Assembly (NCBI GenBank): GCA_945876385.1
Contig: CAMCNU010000005.1
Location: forward strand, 1 to 64,000
From: an uncultured Veillonellaceae bacterium
GTDB taxonomy: Bacteria; Bacillota; Negativicutes; Veillonellales; Negativicoccaceae
Direction of reading: 5' to 3'
Length of the DNA: 64,000 nt
The notes beneath the pieces were generated by a model. The model did not search any database. It was not told where the DNA came from and was given only the letters and a program-made list of their open reading frames with translations. A program made the translations under genes and the position numbers. This document shows, one piece after another, positions 1 through 8,234 of this stretch. The number at the start of each line of letters is the position of its first letter. Position 1 is the stretch's first letter.

Positions 1-36
1 GTTTGAGCACCATAAGGCATTACACAACTCTCAAAC
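1..36 (-). CRISPR. Type II-A CRISPR repeat at the edge of an array
   Basis: A 36-base unit with GTTTGAG and CTCAAAC ends starts at the first base of the window. The tracrRNA anti-repeat at 6101-6137 is a near copy of this strand, so crRNA is read on the minus strand, the same direction as the cas genes. Base 37 onward does not repeat, so this is the leader-proximal repeat and the array runs off the left edge. Array length and spacers cannot be seen. Confidence 0.88.
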
Positions 37-82
37 AGCAAATTTGTTTGAATTTCCCGCACACTCGGGACGGTGTATTGCC
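37..82 (-). promoter_or_regulatory. CRISPR leader segment between csn2 and the first repeat
   Basis: Only 46 bases separate the csn2 stop codon from the first repeat. Read on the minus strand the segment ends in CAAATTTGCT just before the repeat. In type II-A systems the leader end is where Cas1-Cas2 inserts new spacers. I see no good promoter in the segment, so the array may be transcribed from within csn2 or from the cas operon. Confidence 0.5.
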
Positions 83-757
83 CTATTCATATAGCTCGCA
101 CCAGCTTTCATCTATAGTATACACAATTTCGTCCGGAAATGCTCTCCTTCCATTATGACTTTCCAAGAAAATCACTCCGATATGTTTCATCTTCATTTCC
201 TGCGCAAACACGTGCAATTGCTCATCCGTAAAGTAGTCACGAAATTGGACACACACAAATCCCTGCGGCTGAAAATACTTCGTCACAGTATCAACATAAC
301 TGTATAACCGTTCAATGACATGACAATCTGCATCCTGCTCTACTTGCAAATTCATGCTCTTTAGCAGTTGCCCGACTTGCAAATGATCGCTATGCTGTAT
401 TTGCAGATTATTTCCGAGTTGGATTCTGTCGACCAAAGACATCAGCGTACGTTCAATTTCCAAATACTCTTCCATATAGTCTATCTGCAGACCGGCTTCT
501 ACTTCCTTGTATAGTCGTGTGATGATTTTCTTTTCATTCACATCCATCATGTAGGGGGAATACAAAAGCCACAACGCTTTCGTTAGCGGTACTTCTTCAT
601 AGTTTTCTTCTACAAAGAATCCGCCGTCTTTACCGTTCATCTGCCCAACGAGTTCTGTCACCAAACGCTCAAACAAAGCCGGTGATTCCCACAAAAGGGT
701 ATAGCATCCGCTTTGTAGCGGAATCACAAACTGCCAATCAACATGACGCAAATTCAT
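83..757 (-). CDS. csn2: CRISPR adaptation protein Csn2
   Basis: This 224-residue protein is last in a cas9-cas1-cas2-csn2 order, which defines subtype II-A. Known Csn2 proteins form a ring-shaped tetramer that binds free DNA ends and works with Cas1-Cas2 and Cas9 in spacer acquisition; they have a P-loop-like fold without obvious ATPase motifs. The length fits the classical family. The C-terminal half has alternating strands and helices (for example the segment near FVCVQFRDYF) as expected. Its start overlaps the cas2 stop by 4 bases, indicating translational coupling. The assignment rests on position, size and general similarity, because Csn2 sequences diverge strongly. Confidence 0.85.
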   Translation of the reverse strand: MNLRHVDWQFVIPLQSGCYTLLWESPALFERLVTELVGQMNGKDGGFFVEENYEEVPLTKALWLLYSPYMMDVNEKKIITRLYKEVEAGLQIDYMEEYLEIERTLMSLVDRIQLGNNLQIQHSDHLQVGQLLKSMNLQVEQDADCHVIERLYSYVDTVTKYFQPQGFVCVQFRDYFTDEQLHVFAQEMKMKHIGVIFLESHNGRRAFPDEIVYTIDESWCELYE

Positions 758-1074
758 AGCACAACAAACCTCTCACGAGAATCGATAACACTGCTTTTCC
801 ATTCGCCGACGATAGTTTCCATCGCCGCATATTGCTTTTCCGTGACAGTCAACACCTGTACCAAACCGCGCGGCGGTTTGATTTGATGCAGCTTGATACG
901 CAGTGAATCCGCCACCGTGGGAGTCAATGCCAATTTGACATACACGGACTCCTGCAACATCAGAAATCCCAGACGCTGAATCTCCTTACGAAAAATCCGA
1001 TACGATCTCCGCTCTGCACTAGTCGTCATCGGCAGATCAAAAAATATCATCATCCGCATGTATCTATAACTCAT
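754..1074 (-). CDS. cas2: CRISPR-associated Cas2
   Basis: Cas2 is the small ferredoxin-like dimer that bridges two Cas1 dimers in the spacer integrase. The strand-forming segment MMIFFDLPM near the N-terminus carries the conserved Asp, followed by the basic helix (RSYRIFRKEIQRLGF) typical of the family. I chose the start at 1074, giving 106 residues. The open frame reaches 1107, but the extra residues lie inside the cas1 3' end and spoil the usual beginning; starts at 1062, 1056 or 1053 are also possible. The gene overlaps the cas1 end by 11 bases and csn2 by 4. Confidence 0.9.
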   Translation of the reverse strand: MSYRYMRMMIFFDLPMTTSAERRSYRIFRKEIQRLGFLMLQESVYVKLALTPTVADSLRIKLHQIKPPRGLVQVLTVTEKQYAAMETIVGEWKSSVIDSRERFVVL

Positions 1075-1945
1075 AAGAAAAGAACCGCACTTCTTGCAGG
1101 TCGCCACTGTTTAGCGCTCGTGCAATCGAATTGACATAGATTCGAATCGCATGATGGAGCAATTGTCGGCGATTGTGAATCATCACTGTCATATCCAGCA
1201 TATTTTGCATTTTTCGCTTCTCCTCTGTAGCAAATTGTGTGAACCCACAATCATACACCCATGTATCGACAAGCGGACGAAAGGGCTCCATCAAATCACT
1301 TGAAAAGTTGAACGGATTGTGCTGATTATTGTGAAAAATGCCCAATTCCGTCAGATAACCATTTGCTTTCAACTCACGATTGAAAATAGACAGCACCATC
1401 TGGTAACCATAATTTAATCCGGCATTCACAGGACTCGGGCCGTCTCGTGAAAAGTCTGCCCCGAATAATGCGGCAAAGTAGGCTTTCGCCGCGAGGCCTT
1501 CCCGATGGGTGCAATCTGCCGGCTCGACCTCACTTTCATATTGCGCTAGCAGATTAATCGTGTCTTGTGATGCCGTTCGCTTACACAAGTGTAGCCGCTG
1601 ATTTTTAATCTTTTCACGGACAACTCGTTGCCATAGTGCCGCTTTCAATTGCGACTCCCAACTGATTTGTTGCTCGATTTTGCGACTGCAATCATGGCAT
1701 GCGTAATACGGCTGCAATTCCGACTGCGGATTGTGCTTTTCATCACAAAAAATCACGCGGATTTTTTGTCGTGTCAGTGCGACAAGCAGAGCGGCTGTCA
1801 TCGAGACCATTGTGGACTCGATGACAACGGCTTCCAGCTCGTTCAAGTTCACCCGCTGCGTATCTTCTTGGCGGCGGACGACCATGTGATTTAACCGCAA
1901 GTCAAGTTTCGCACACTGTGTCACCGTCACGACGCGCCACGTCAT
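1064..1945 (-). CDS. cas1: CRISPR-associated Cas1 integrase
   Basis: Cas1 is the metal-dependent integrase that inserts protospacers at the leader end of the array. The protein has 293 residues, normal for type II Cas1. The conserved metal ligands are visible: Glu in REGLAAKAYF (about residue 149), His in GIFHNNQHNPFN and Asp in SSDLMEPFRP. A pair of cysteines in CHDCSRK (about residue 86) is a local peculiarity. The ATG overlaps the cas9 stop codon by 4 bases, so translation is likely coupled. Confidence 0.95.
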   Translation of the reverse strand: MTWRVVTVTQCAKLDLRLNHMVVRRQEDTQRVNLNELEAVVIESTMVSMTAALLVALTRQKIRVIFCDEKHNPQSELQPYYACHDCSRKIEQQISWESQLKAALWQRVVREKIKNQRLHLCKRTASQDTINLLAQYESEVEPADCTHREGLAAKAYFAALFGADFSRDGPSPVNAGLNYGYQMVLSIFNRELKANGYLTELGIFHNNQHNPFNFSSDLMEPFRPLVDTWVYDCGFTQFATEEKRKMQNMLDMTVMIHNRRQLLHHAIRIYVNSIARALNSGDLQEVRFFSYEL

Positions 1946-4900
1946 GGCTGATTTAGCACCTTTTTGTTGACGTACAAGCCGGTCACAGATCGATTGACCA
2001 AAACCATTTTGCGCTTACTGATATTTTTACTGAATGAAGTAATGCCCGACATTTTACTTCCCCCTATTGCAGTCAAATCCGTACCGTTCATACTTGTATC
2101 CGACATCAAATGAACAGCTGCCACAATAAGCTCAACCAACAAATCTTTTTGCGCTTCTTCCGTACTCTCTGCATCCAGTTTCTCTTGATAGGATTCCATC
2201 TTGGCAATAGGGTTATTCGGGCGATCCTTAAAGGCGCCTTCTCTCAATTCATCCAAAATCGATTCATACAGCACACGCAAGTCGGTCACCGATACATCCA
2301 AATTTACCGATTTGCCAATGGCAGCTTTCTTGGATACATATCCCGTCACTTTCTTCAACAGTGCCATGTTCTCTATCTGTAATTCTTGCGCATCTGCACA
2401 ACGAATATCCGAACCGGACTTCGAGCGCATAATCAAAGAATAACCATCACATTCGACTTCACTTTGCATTCGGATTTTTTCACAGATCAATTTCGGCTGC
2501 TGCAAATGCAGTATTTCCTTGCAATACGCCATCATATCTTTTTCCGCCTGTACTTTGTACATCAACATAACGGGCTCAAATGTACGTATGCGCTTCTTTC
2601 CTTTGGTATGCTCAACCACAATGAAATATGCTACCGAAGCCTTATCGTAGCTACCGTACTTTGACAAATCCAACAAGCGCGCATCGGATGTTTTGGTCGG
2701 CGTCTTCTTTTCTGCATCCTGCCCTTTGGGTAAAATTGTCGCCTTAAACAACGCCCCTGTTTGTTCTATCGGCATACGTGTCACGTTGACGGTATGTCGC
2801 GCCAGCGTATGTTTGACATCACCAATCATTTCGGGTTTCCATATATTCACACCACTGGAGTTATTGATTTCTTTGTCAAAGAGTTTGTACAAATTGTACG
2901 GATGCTTTTCACCCATGTCCCTTTGCGCCTTGATGTATTTGAACGGATTCTCCGTAAATTTAGCATCATAGGCATTTCCGACGACAATATTGAGATACGC
3001 ATCGTGTGCATGATGTAGATTATTCAGGCCGCGGACTTTAATCAATTCATATTTATGACGAAAATCGCTGACATTACCCGCCCGTACATACACCAATTGT
3101 GTGTCCGGGTAGATTTGTTTCAGGATATCTGCCGTTGCTTTCACAATTTGGCTCGTTTCTACCAGTTGCCGACTGACAAAACCTGCCAATTCCTCCGCAG
3201 TCAACTCTTCCTTTCGTACGAGACGGTTATATTTCTTTTCGCTGAGCAATCCACTGTGCCGCAAATGCTGCCAAAATGCTTTCATTTTTTCTTGGACATT
3301 CGAATTAATCGGGTATTTGTCACCCTTTTCGCGATTCGCCGTGCTGGTGACAAGCGCCAGATTGTCCCAGCTGTCATCTTTCGTCAACGAGCGGGGATAA
3401 ATGTGATCAATATCATACGTATGTTCCTTGCGCAACAACGCATCCAAATCTATCTTCTGGCCGGTATACATACACCGCCCTTGTTGCAAGTAGTAGAGAA
3501 ACAGTCGCTTACTCCTGAGCTCTGCATCTGTTCTTTCTTCCAGTGACGCCGCCAGCTCGTGTACATCCGCCTTGCAAGCCGCGTACAATTGTTGCAACTG
3601 TGCTTTACGGGAGACCGTGCGTTTTCCTTTGTTTTTTTGCTTACTCTGCATCGTGTCCCGCGTCATTTCAAGGAATATCTTCTTCGGCGCCGCTTTGCGT
3701 ATTTTACGGATTTCTTCACAAATCAATATCGCCTGCCATACGGCGCGTTTGACCGGCGCGGAAAGATAGGTGTCTTTCATGACCGATGCAAAAGTCACTT
3801 CATCAATGGTGTCCAGACCGGCATTTTCTTTGTCGATATTTTCCCCGAAAGTATACTTTGTGCTCAAAAGCTGCATCAAGTTGTCCTGCGTATGCTCCAG
3901 CGCGTCCATCACACAGGAGAAATGCTCGCCTGTCTCCCCGTCAACGCCTTCCACACCGGTCAAGAATTTTTCTGAAAAGCGTCCCCAGCCGCTGTATTTC
4001 TTGGCGACAACTTTCTTGAGTTGCTCCGAGGTGATTTTGCCCGGATATTCGTCCTGTACTTTTTCTTTGAAAATACTCGCGTCTTCCCCGTAGAGGCATT
4101 TCCACAAAATCAAGTCCTCCACCATACGTTCGCCTGCCGGTGTATCGATTGCATCGCCGAATATCGCTTTCATTTCTACATACGATTTGTAATTGGCCTG
4201 GAATTTGCCATCAATGCCGGTGATGACTGCATCCTCTGCATCGGGATGCCCGTTACTTTTCAAGATATTACGGAATTTCGCCATGCTGACGCTACGATTT
4301 GTCTTGAACAATTTTTCGAAAATCTCTTTTTTCAATGGGATGTCCAACGGCTCACCGTCGACTCTGACATTGTTAAGCTCATTGAAAATCATGTAGCGAC
4401 TGTACAAAAGCGAATCCTTAGGGATAACATTTTCTCCCGCCAAATAGGAGCACTGATTCGTCATGCGCCGGATGAATTTTTCCGCAGAGGCTTTCCGGTC
4501 AACCATCTCTTCAAAGTTCCACGGCAATACTCGGCCGCTCCGTCGGCGAACGACCCATGCGTGTCCGTCCGCTTGGGCATGTGCCGGGTTCAACGGTCCG
4601 ACATAGTACGGAATGCGAAAAGTGAGAATAGAAATAACTTTGTCGCTCACACTCATGCCGTCCTCACCTACCTGCGCAAGGAAGGGGAAGTGCCGTTCCG
4701 CATTTTTCAGAATTTCTAACATTTCCATCTTGTGCACTTGATACGGAATGACCCCATTGTCGCTGTTGCGCATTTTCCCGAATGCCATTTTCTCTTTCAA
4801 CCGCGTCAACAGTCGTTCTTTAATCGGCGCATCACTCGCGCTGACATTCGTATAGCCGGCAATCAATTTTTCAAAATATGTATTGACTTCCTCTTGCATG

Positions 4901-6057
4901 GCACGCTTACGGATGATTTTCTTCCTACCGCCATTTTCCGTAAATCCGACATACGATGCATAATTGTCCTTCGCTCCGCTACGAAACGCCTTCGTCATAT
5001 CTCCGGGGGCGCCGTATGTTTTGATAAGGTGTTTTGCATCCCGCAAATCCTGCTGGTGCGCATCATACATCTCTACCATCGCATCCGACAGATACTGATG
5101 ATTTCCTAAAATCTGCCGTAATTTCATCCAGTCAAACACCGCTTTGGCGGCATCAATCAACGCGATGCGATCTTCCAATAACGCCGCATATTCATCGCGC
5201 ACTTCATCATAGTTGCCTTTCTTGAATTCAATGTCTTTCGGTTGTGCATCTTTGTAATCATCATCGCCAAACAATTTATGCAATTGGACTTTGCCTCCGA
5301 CAATCAGGCTCATTAATTCTTTCCAGCCTGCTTTGCGACCGACTGCAAACAGATCATTCAGTTGACTCTTCTTATCCGATATGGTCAGTTCACTATTCGT
5401 CAATATACGTTCCAGCTGGCCCATACGGGCATCCGTAAATACAGAACCTTCCACCTCGTCACCGACCATGTACTCCCCTGCCTGGGCCGCCAACTCCCGA
5501 TAGACGCCGCCAAAGTCCGGCCCGCCCGACAAATCTTGATCGCCGAAAAGGAAATGTCCCCGATTCTTAATCATATGGTGCAACGCCAAATACAAAAGTC
5601 GAACATCGTGGGCAGCCTCATCGTGAATCAACGCACTACGCAAATGATAGATTGTCGGATACGCCTTTGCATAATCGGCATCGGTAAACCCCTCATCATT
5701 AAACAAACTATATACACCGGAAACTTTTTTATCAGACGCATGAAACGGGCTTTCCGCCAGTCGCAAAAAGAAATTCGGATCAACTGCTGATATGGCTTCC
5801 GCAAACAACTCTTGCAATAATCCCAAACGAAACTTTCTGCGCATAGTGCGCCGGCGGGCAATACGAAATGCACGACGCTCACTTGCTACCTTGGCCTCAT
5901 CAAACAGCCGGCTGCCCCACATGTCTTTGCGATTAAACCGCAACAAACGATAATCCGGTGTCGTCGCCGCCCATCCTACCGAGCCGGTGCCGATATCCAG
6001 CCCCACATAATACTCTCCGTTTTGACCGTTTCCCTGCTGCATATTTTCTCCAGACAT
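1942..6057 (-). CDS. cas9: Type II-A CRISPR effector nuclease Cas9
   Basis: RNA-guided DNA endonuclease of 1371 residues, close in size to the Streptococcus pyogenes enzyme. All catalytic positions are present: RuvC-I Asp21 in GLDIGTGSVGW, RuvC-II Glu797 in KIFLEMTRD, HNH His885 in YDIDHIYPRS, and RuvC-III Asp1019 in HHAHDAYLN. An arginine-rich bridge helix follows RuvC-I (ERRAFRIARRRTMRRKFR). I start it at 6057, behind an AAGGAG ribosome site about 10 bases upstream. The longer open frame to 6120 would add 21 residues encoded by tracrRNA anti-repeat and promoter DNA, so it is not credible. It is the first gene of the cas9-cas1-cas2-csn2 operon. The PAM cannot be deduced. Confidence 0.97.
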   Translation of the reverse strand: MSGENMQQGNGQNGEYYVGLDIGTGSVGWAATTPDYRLLRFNRKDMWGSRLFDEAKVASERRAFRIARRRTMRRKFRLGLLQELFAEAISAVDPNFFLRLAESPFHASDKKVSGVYSLFNDEGFTDADYAKAYPTIYHLRSALIHDEAAHDVRLLYLALHHMIKNRGHFLFGDQDLSGGPDFGGVYRELAAQAGEYMVGDEVEGSVFTDARMGQLERILTNSELTISDKKSQLNDLFAVGRKAGWKELMSLIVGGKVQLHKLFGDDDYKDAQPKDIEFKKGNYDEVRDEYAALLEDRIALIDAAKAVFDWMKLRQILGNHQYLSDAMVEMYDAHQQDLRDAKHLIKTYGAPGDMTKAFRSGAKDNYASYVGFTENGGRKKIIRKRAMQEEVNTYFEKLIAGYTNVSASDAPIKERLLTRLKEKMAFGKMRNSDNGVIPYQVHKMEMLEILKNAERHFPFLAQVGEDGMSVSDKVISILTFRIPYYVGPLNPAHAQADGHAWVVRRRSGRVLPWNFEEMVDRKASAEKFIRRMTNQCSYLAGENVIPKDSLLYSRYMIFNELNNVRVDGEPLDIPLKKEIFEKLFKTNRSVSMAKFRNILKSNGHPDAEDAVITGIDGKFQANYKSYVEMKAIFGDAIDTPAGERMVEDLILWKCLYGEDASIFKEKVQDEYPGKITSEQLKKVVAKKYSGWGRFSEKFLTGVEGVDGETGEHFSCVMDALEHTQDNLMQLLSTKYTFGENIDKENAGLDTIDEVTFASVMKDTYLSAPVKRAVWQAILICEEIRKIRKAAPKKIFLEMTRDTMQSKQKNKGKRTVSRKAQLQQLYAACKADVHELAASLEERTDAELRSKRLFLYYLQQGRCMYTGQKIDLDALLRKEHTYDIDHIYPRSLTKDDSWDNLALVTSTANREKGDKYPINSNVQEKMKAFWQHLRHSGLLSEKKYNRLVRKEELTAEELAGFVSRQLVETSQIVKATADILKQIYPDTQLVYVRAGNVSDFRHKYELIKVRGLNNLHHAHDAYLNIVVGNAYDAKFTENPFKYIKAQRDMGEKHPYNLYKLFDKEINNSSGVNIWKPEMIGDVKHTLARHTVNVTRMPIEQTGALFKATILPKGQDAEKKTPTKTSDARLLDLSKYGSYDKASVAYFIVVEHTKGKKRIRTFEPVMLMYKVQAEKDMMAYCKEILHLQQPKLICEKIRMQSEVECDGYSLIMRSKSGSDIRCADAQELQIENMALLKKVTGYVSKKAAIGKSVNLDVSVTDLRVLYESILDELREGAFKDRPNNPIAKMESYQEKLDAESTEEAQKDLLVELIVAAVHLMSDTSMNGTDLTAIGGSKMSGITSFSKNISKRKMVLVNRSVTGLYVNKKVLNQP

Positions 6058-6058
6058 C

Positions 6059-6107
6059 TTGACACACTCTCCTTTTTGCGTTATACTGACTACAGTGCTA
6101 GTTTGAA
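6059..6107. promoter_or_regulatory. Overlapping divergent promoters for tracrRNA and cas9
   Basis: On the plus strand TTGACA (6059-6064) and TATACT (6082-6087) are 17 bases apart and drive tracrRNA from about 6094. On the minus strand a plausible cas9 promoter has TATAAC at 6080-6085 and TTCAAA at 6102-6107, spaced 16 bases. The two -10 boxes share four bases on opposite strands. The tracrRNA -35 sits between the cas9 ribosome site and its ATG, and the cas9 -35 lies in the first bases of the anti-repeat. The tracrRNA promoter is strong on sequence; the cas9 promoter is weaker. Confidence 0.7.
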
Positions 6108-6209
6108 CACCATAAGGCACTACACAACGAGTTCAAATAAAAATTTATTCAACCCGCCGCAAGGCTCTACTCTATGTAGACTAAGGTCGCTCTTCGGAGC
6201 GATTTTTTA
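6094..6209 (+). ncRNA. tracrRNA
   Basis: The anti-repeat at 6101-6137 pairs with the crRNA repeat over its whole length. A lower stem of 6 pairs comes first, then an asymmetric bulge, 7 pairs, one mismatch, 12 pairs, one mismatch and 6 pairs. This is the bulged duplex that Cas9 and RNase III recognise. The tail at 6138-6209 has an AT-rich linker, a small stem TCTAC/GTAGA (6166-6180), and a terminator hairpin TCGCTC-TTCG-GAGCGA followed by six T. A consensus promoter lies just upstream. The 5' end is inferred from the -10 position. Confidence 0.92.
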
Positions 6210-6590
6210 GTGCCTTTCTTCATGTTCCCTGACAAAAAACATTTGTCTATATAAATTATACAAAACACCAGTACCCTAATCAACCGTTTATTTTTAGTAT
6301 GGATTATTATCAGTCCTATTTCATTTTTTCTTTTTTACATATCGCCACATCTAAAAAGCTGTCATCAATTGATGACAGCTTTTTACAATACAAACTTTCT
6401 CTCGCCAAAGAATTTACACTTTCATCTTCCTTCTACACCCGTGCACACAGCACATTACATTGACAAGCCCAAAGCAAAGCAGGCATGCTCTTTTGTGGTG
6501 CCCCACTTCGCACAGTGCTCAAATTGATTACCTCATTCCAAATTCCCGACGTGTCTGTAGGAACCTTTTTCTTATCCCTTACGGTAGACA
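6210..6590. other. AT-rich spacer between the CRISPR locus and guaA
   Basis: Apart from the palindromic terminator at 6353-6384, I find no supported gene here. Two short open frames of 63 and 71 codons overlap on opposite strands near 6433-6676; they have no recognisable protein features and one runs into the guaA end, so I treat them as chance. Confidence 0.6.
6353..6384. terminator. Perfect 32-base palindromic terminator
   Basis: The arms AAAAAGCTGTCATCAA and TTGATGACAGCTTTTT are perfect inverted repeats with A and T runs at the ends, so it can stop transcription from both sides. It insulates the CRISPR locus from guaA. Confidence 0.75.
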
Positions 6591-6617
6591 AAAGGATAGG
6601 CAGTCCGCCTATCCTTT
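6591..6617 (-). terminator. Terminator after guaA
   Basis: An 11-base stem AAAGGATAGGC/GCCTATCCTTT with a 5-base loop lies 22 bases after the guaA stop codon. The following T run on the minus strand is short. Confidence 0.6.
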
Positions 6618-6638
6618 GTAGTTGCGTGTATTCGCTGC

Positions 6639-8174
6639 TTATTCCCACTCAATCGTTGCCGGGGGTTTACCGGTGATGTCGTAAACGACGCGGTTGATAC
6701 CCGCGACTTCGTTGACGATGCGGTTGCTGGCGGCGGCGAGTACTTCGTAGGGGATTTTCGCCCACTCGGCCGTCATGAAGTCGTTCGTCACGACACCGCG
6801 CAAGGCAAGTGTGTACGCATAAGTACGCGAATCGCCCATCACGCCGACGGATTGATTGGCGGTCAGTACGGCAAAGTACTGGTTGACTTTGCGTTCCCAG
6901 CCGGCATTTTTAATTTCTTCGCGCCAGATAGCATCCGCCTGTCGCAAGGTATCGAGTTTGTCTTTTGTGACTTCCCCGATGACGCGTATCGCCAATCCCG
7001 GTCCCGGGAAGGGCTGCCGCCACACGAGATAATCCGCCAAACCCAATTCTTCACCGAGGGCGCGGACTTCGTCTTTGAACAAATCGCGGAGCGGCTCGAT
7101 GAGCCCTTTGAAATCGACGACCGCCGGCAGTCCTCCGACGTTGTGGTGGCTCTTGATGACCGCTGCATTGCCTTCGCCGCTTTCGACGACGTCGGGATAA
7201 ATCGTCCCCTGCGCCAAATAGTCGACTTGCCCGATTTTGCGGCCTTCTTCTTCAAAGACACGGATAAATTCTTCGCCGATGATTTTCCGCTTGCGTTCCG
7301 GGTCGGTGACACCGGCGAGCTTATCGAGGAAACGCGCTTCGGCATTCACGCGAATGAAATGGACACCGCTGTCTTTGAATGCGGCTTCGACTTCGTCGCC
7401 TTCATGCAGGCGCATGAGGCCGTGATCGACAAAGATGCAGGTCAGTTGCGAGCCGACCGCGGCGGAAATCAGCTTGGCACAGACGGAGGAATCGACGCCG
7501 CCCGACAGGGCGAGCAGGACTTTGCCGCTACCGACTTTGGCACGGATTTCTTCAATGGCCTGGGTCGCATAATGCTCCATCGTCCACGAGCCGCTGCACC
7601 CGCAGACGTCCAGCAGGAACGACCGCAGCATGGTCTGCCCTTCGTCCGTATGCGCGACTTCCGGATGGAATTGTACACCGTAGAGTTTGCGTTTGGTGTC
7701 GGCAATGGCGGCAATCGGGGTGTGGCGGGTCGAGCCGATGACGACAAATCCGTCGGGCACTTTCGTCACATAGTCGCCGTGACTCATCCACACGCGGGTA
7801 ATCGCGCCGACATCGGCAAAGATATCCCCCGCCGTACGTTTGACGACTTCCGCATGGCCGTATTCACGGCTGTCGGAGGCGGTCACGATACCGCCGAGCG
7901 ACCGACACATCAGCTGCATGCCGTAGCAAATGCCGAGAATCGGGATGCCCGCATGAAACAGTTTCGTTTCCATCTGCGGCGCGTCGTCGGCATAGACGCT
8001 GGCCGGTCCTCCCGTAAAGATAATGCCTTTCGGCGCTTTGTCGATAATCGCGTCCGCGCCTTGGCGATAGCTGACGATTTCCGAGTAGACGCCGCACTCG
8101 CGGACACGCCGGGCAATCAGCTGGGCGTACTGTCCGCCAAAATCGACGATGACGATTCGTTCATTCGGTACCAT
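6639..8174 (-). CDS. guaA: GMP synthase (glutamine-hydrolysing)
   Basis: Converts XMP, ATP and glutamine to GMP. The 511 residues follow the usual order: class I glutamine amidotransferase with nucleophile Cys in [10 protein letters not shown] and catalytic His-Glu in VQFHPEV, then the ATP pyrophosphatase loop [10 protein letters not shown], then the C-terminal dimerisation domain ending in PATIEWE. The gene ends in ATTGAGTGGGAATAA; the conserved 3' end of guaA is known as an integration site for genomic islands, and here the AT-rich CRISPR locus lies directly beyond it. An extended -10 (TGCTATAAT, 8212-8220) precedes it. No purine riboswitch is visible in the short leader. Confidence 0.97.
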   Translation of the reverse strand: MVPNERIVIVDFGGQYAQLIARRVRECGVYSEIVSYRQGADAIIDKAPKGIIFTGGPASVYADDAPQMETKLFHAGIPILGICYGMQLMCRSLGGIVTASDSREYGHAEVVKRTAGDIFADVGAITRVWMSHGDYVTKVPDGFVVIGSTRHTPIAAIADTKRKLYGVQFHPEVAHTDEGQTMLRSFLLDVCGCSGSWTMEHYATQAIEEIRAKVGSGKVLLALSGGVDSSVCAKLISAAVGSQLTCIFVDHGLMRLHEGDEVEAAFKDSGVHFIRVNAEARFLDKLAGVTDPERKRKIIGEEFIRVFEEEGRKIGQVDYLAQGTIYPDVVESGEGNAAVIKSHHNVGGLPAVVDFKGLIEPLRDLFKDEVRALGEELGLADYLVWRQPFPGPGLAIRVIGEVTKDKLDTLRQADAIWREEIKNAGWERKVNQYFAVLTANQSVGVMGDSRTYAYTLALRGVVTNDFMTAEWAKIPYEVLAAASNRIVNEVAGINRVVYDITGKPPATIEWE

Positions 8175-8211
8175 AGGTATTCCTCCATTGCATTGCGTAT
8201 TGATTACCTGT

Positions 8212-8220
8212 ATTATAGCA
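8212..8220 (-). promoter_or_regulatory. Extended -10 promoter of guaA
   Basis: TGCTATAAT on the minus strand lies about 37 bases before the guaA start. I see no good -35 box, which is common for extended -10 promoters. Confidence 0.55.
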
Positions 8221-8234
8221 CGCTTGCGCGCGGT

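Noticed and set aside
37-66. A second CRISPR spacer after the first repeat
   Set aside because: No repeat follows at the expected place; the segment lies between the array and csn2 and is the leader.
6058-6120. Longer N-terminus for cas9
   Set aside because: The extra 21 codons are the anti-repeat and the tracrRNA promoter read in reverse; the ATG at 6057 has a proper ribosome site and gives the expected RuvC start.
8175-8234. Purine riboswitch before guaA
   Set aside because: The leader is too short and lacks the conserved junction sequences.
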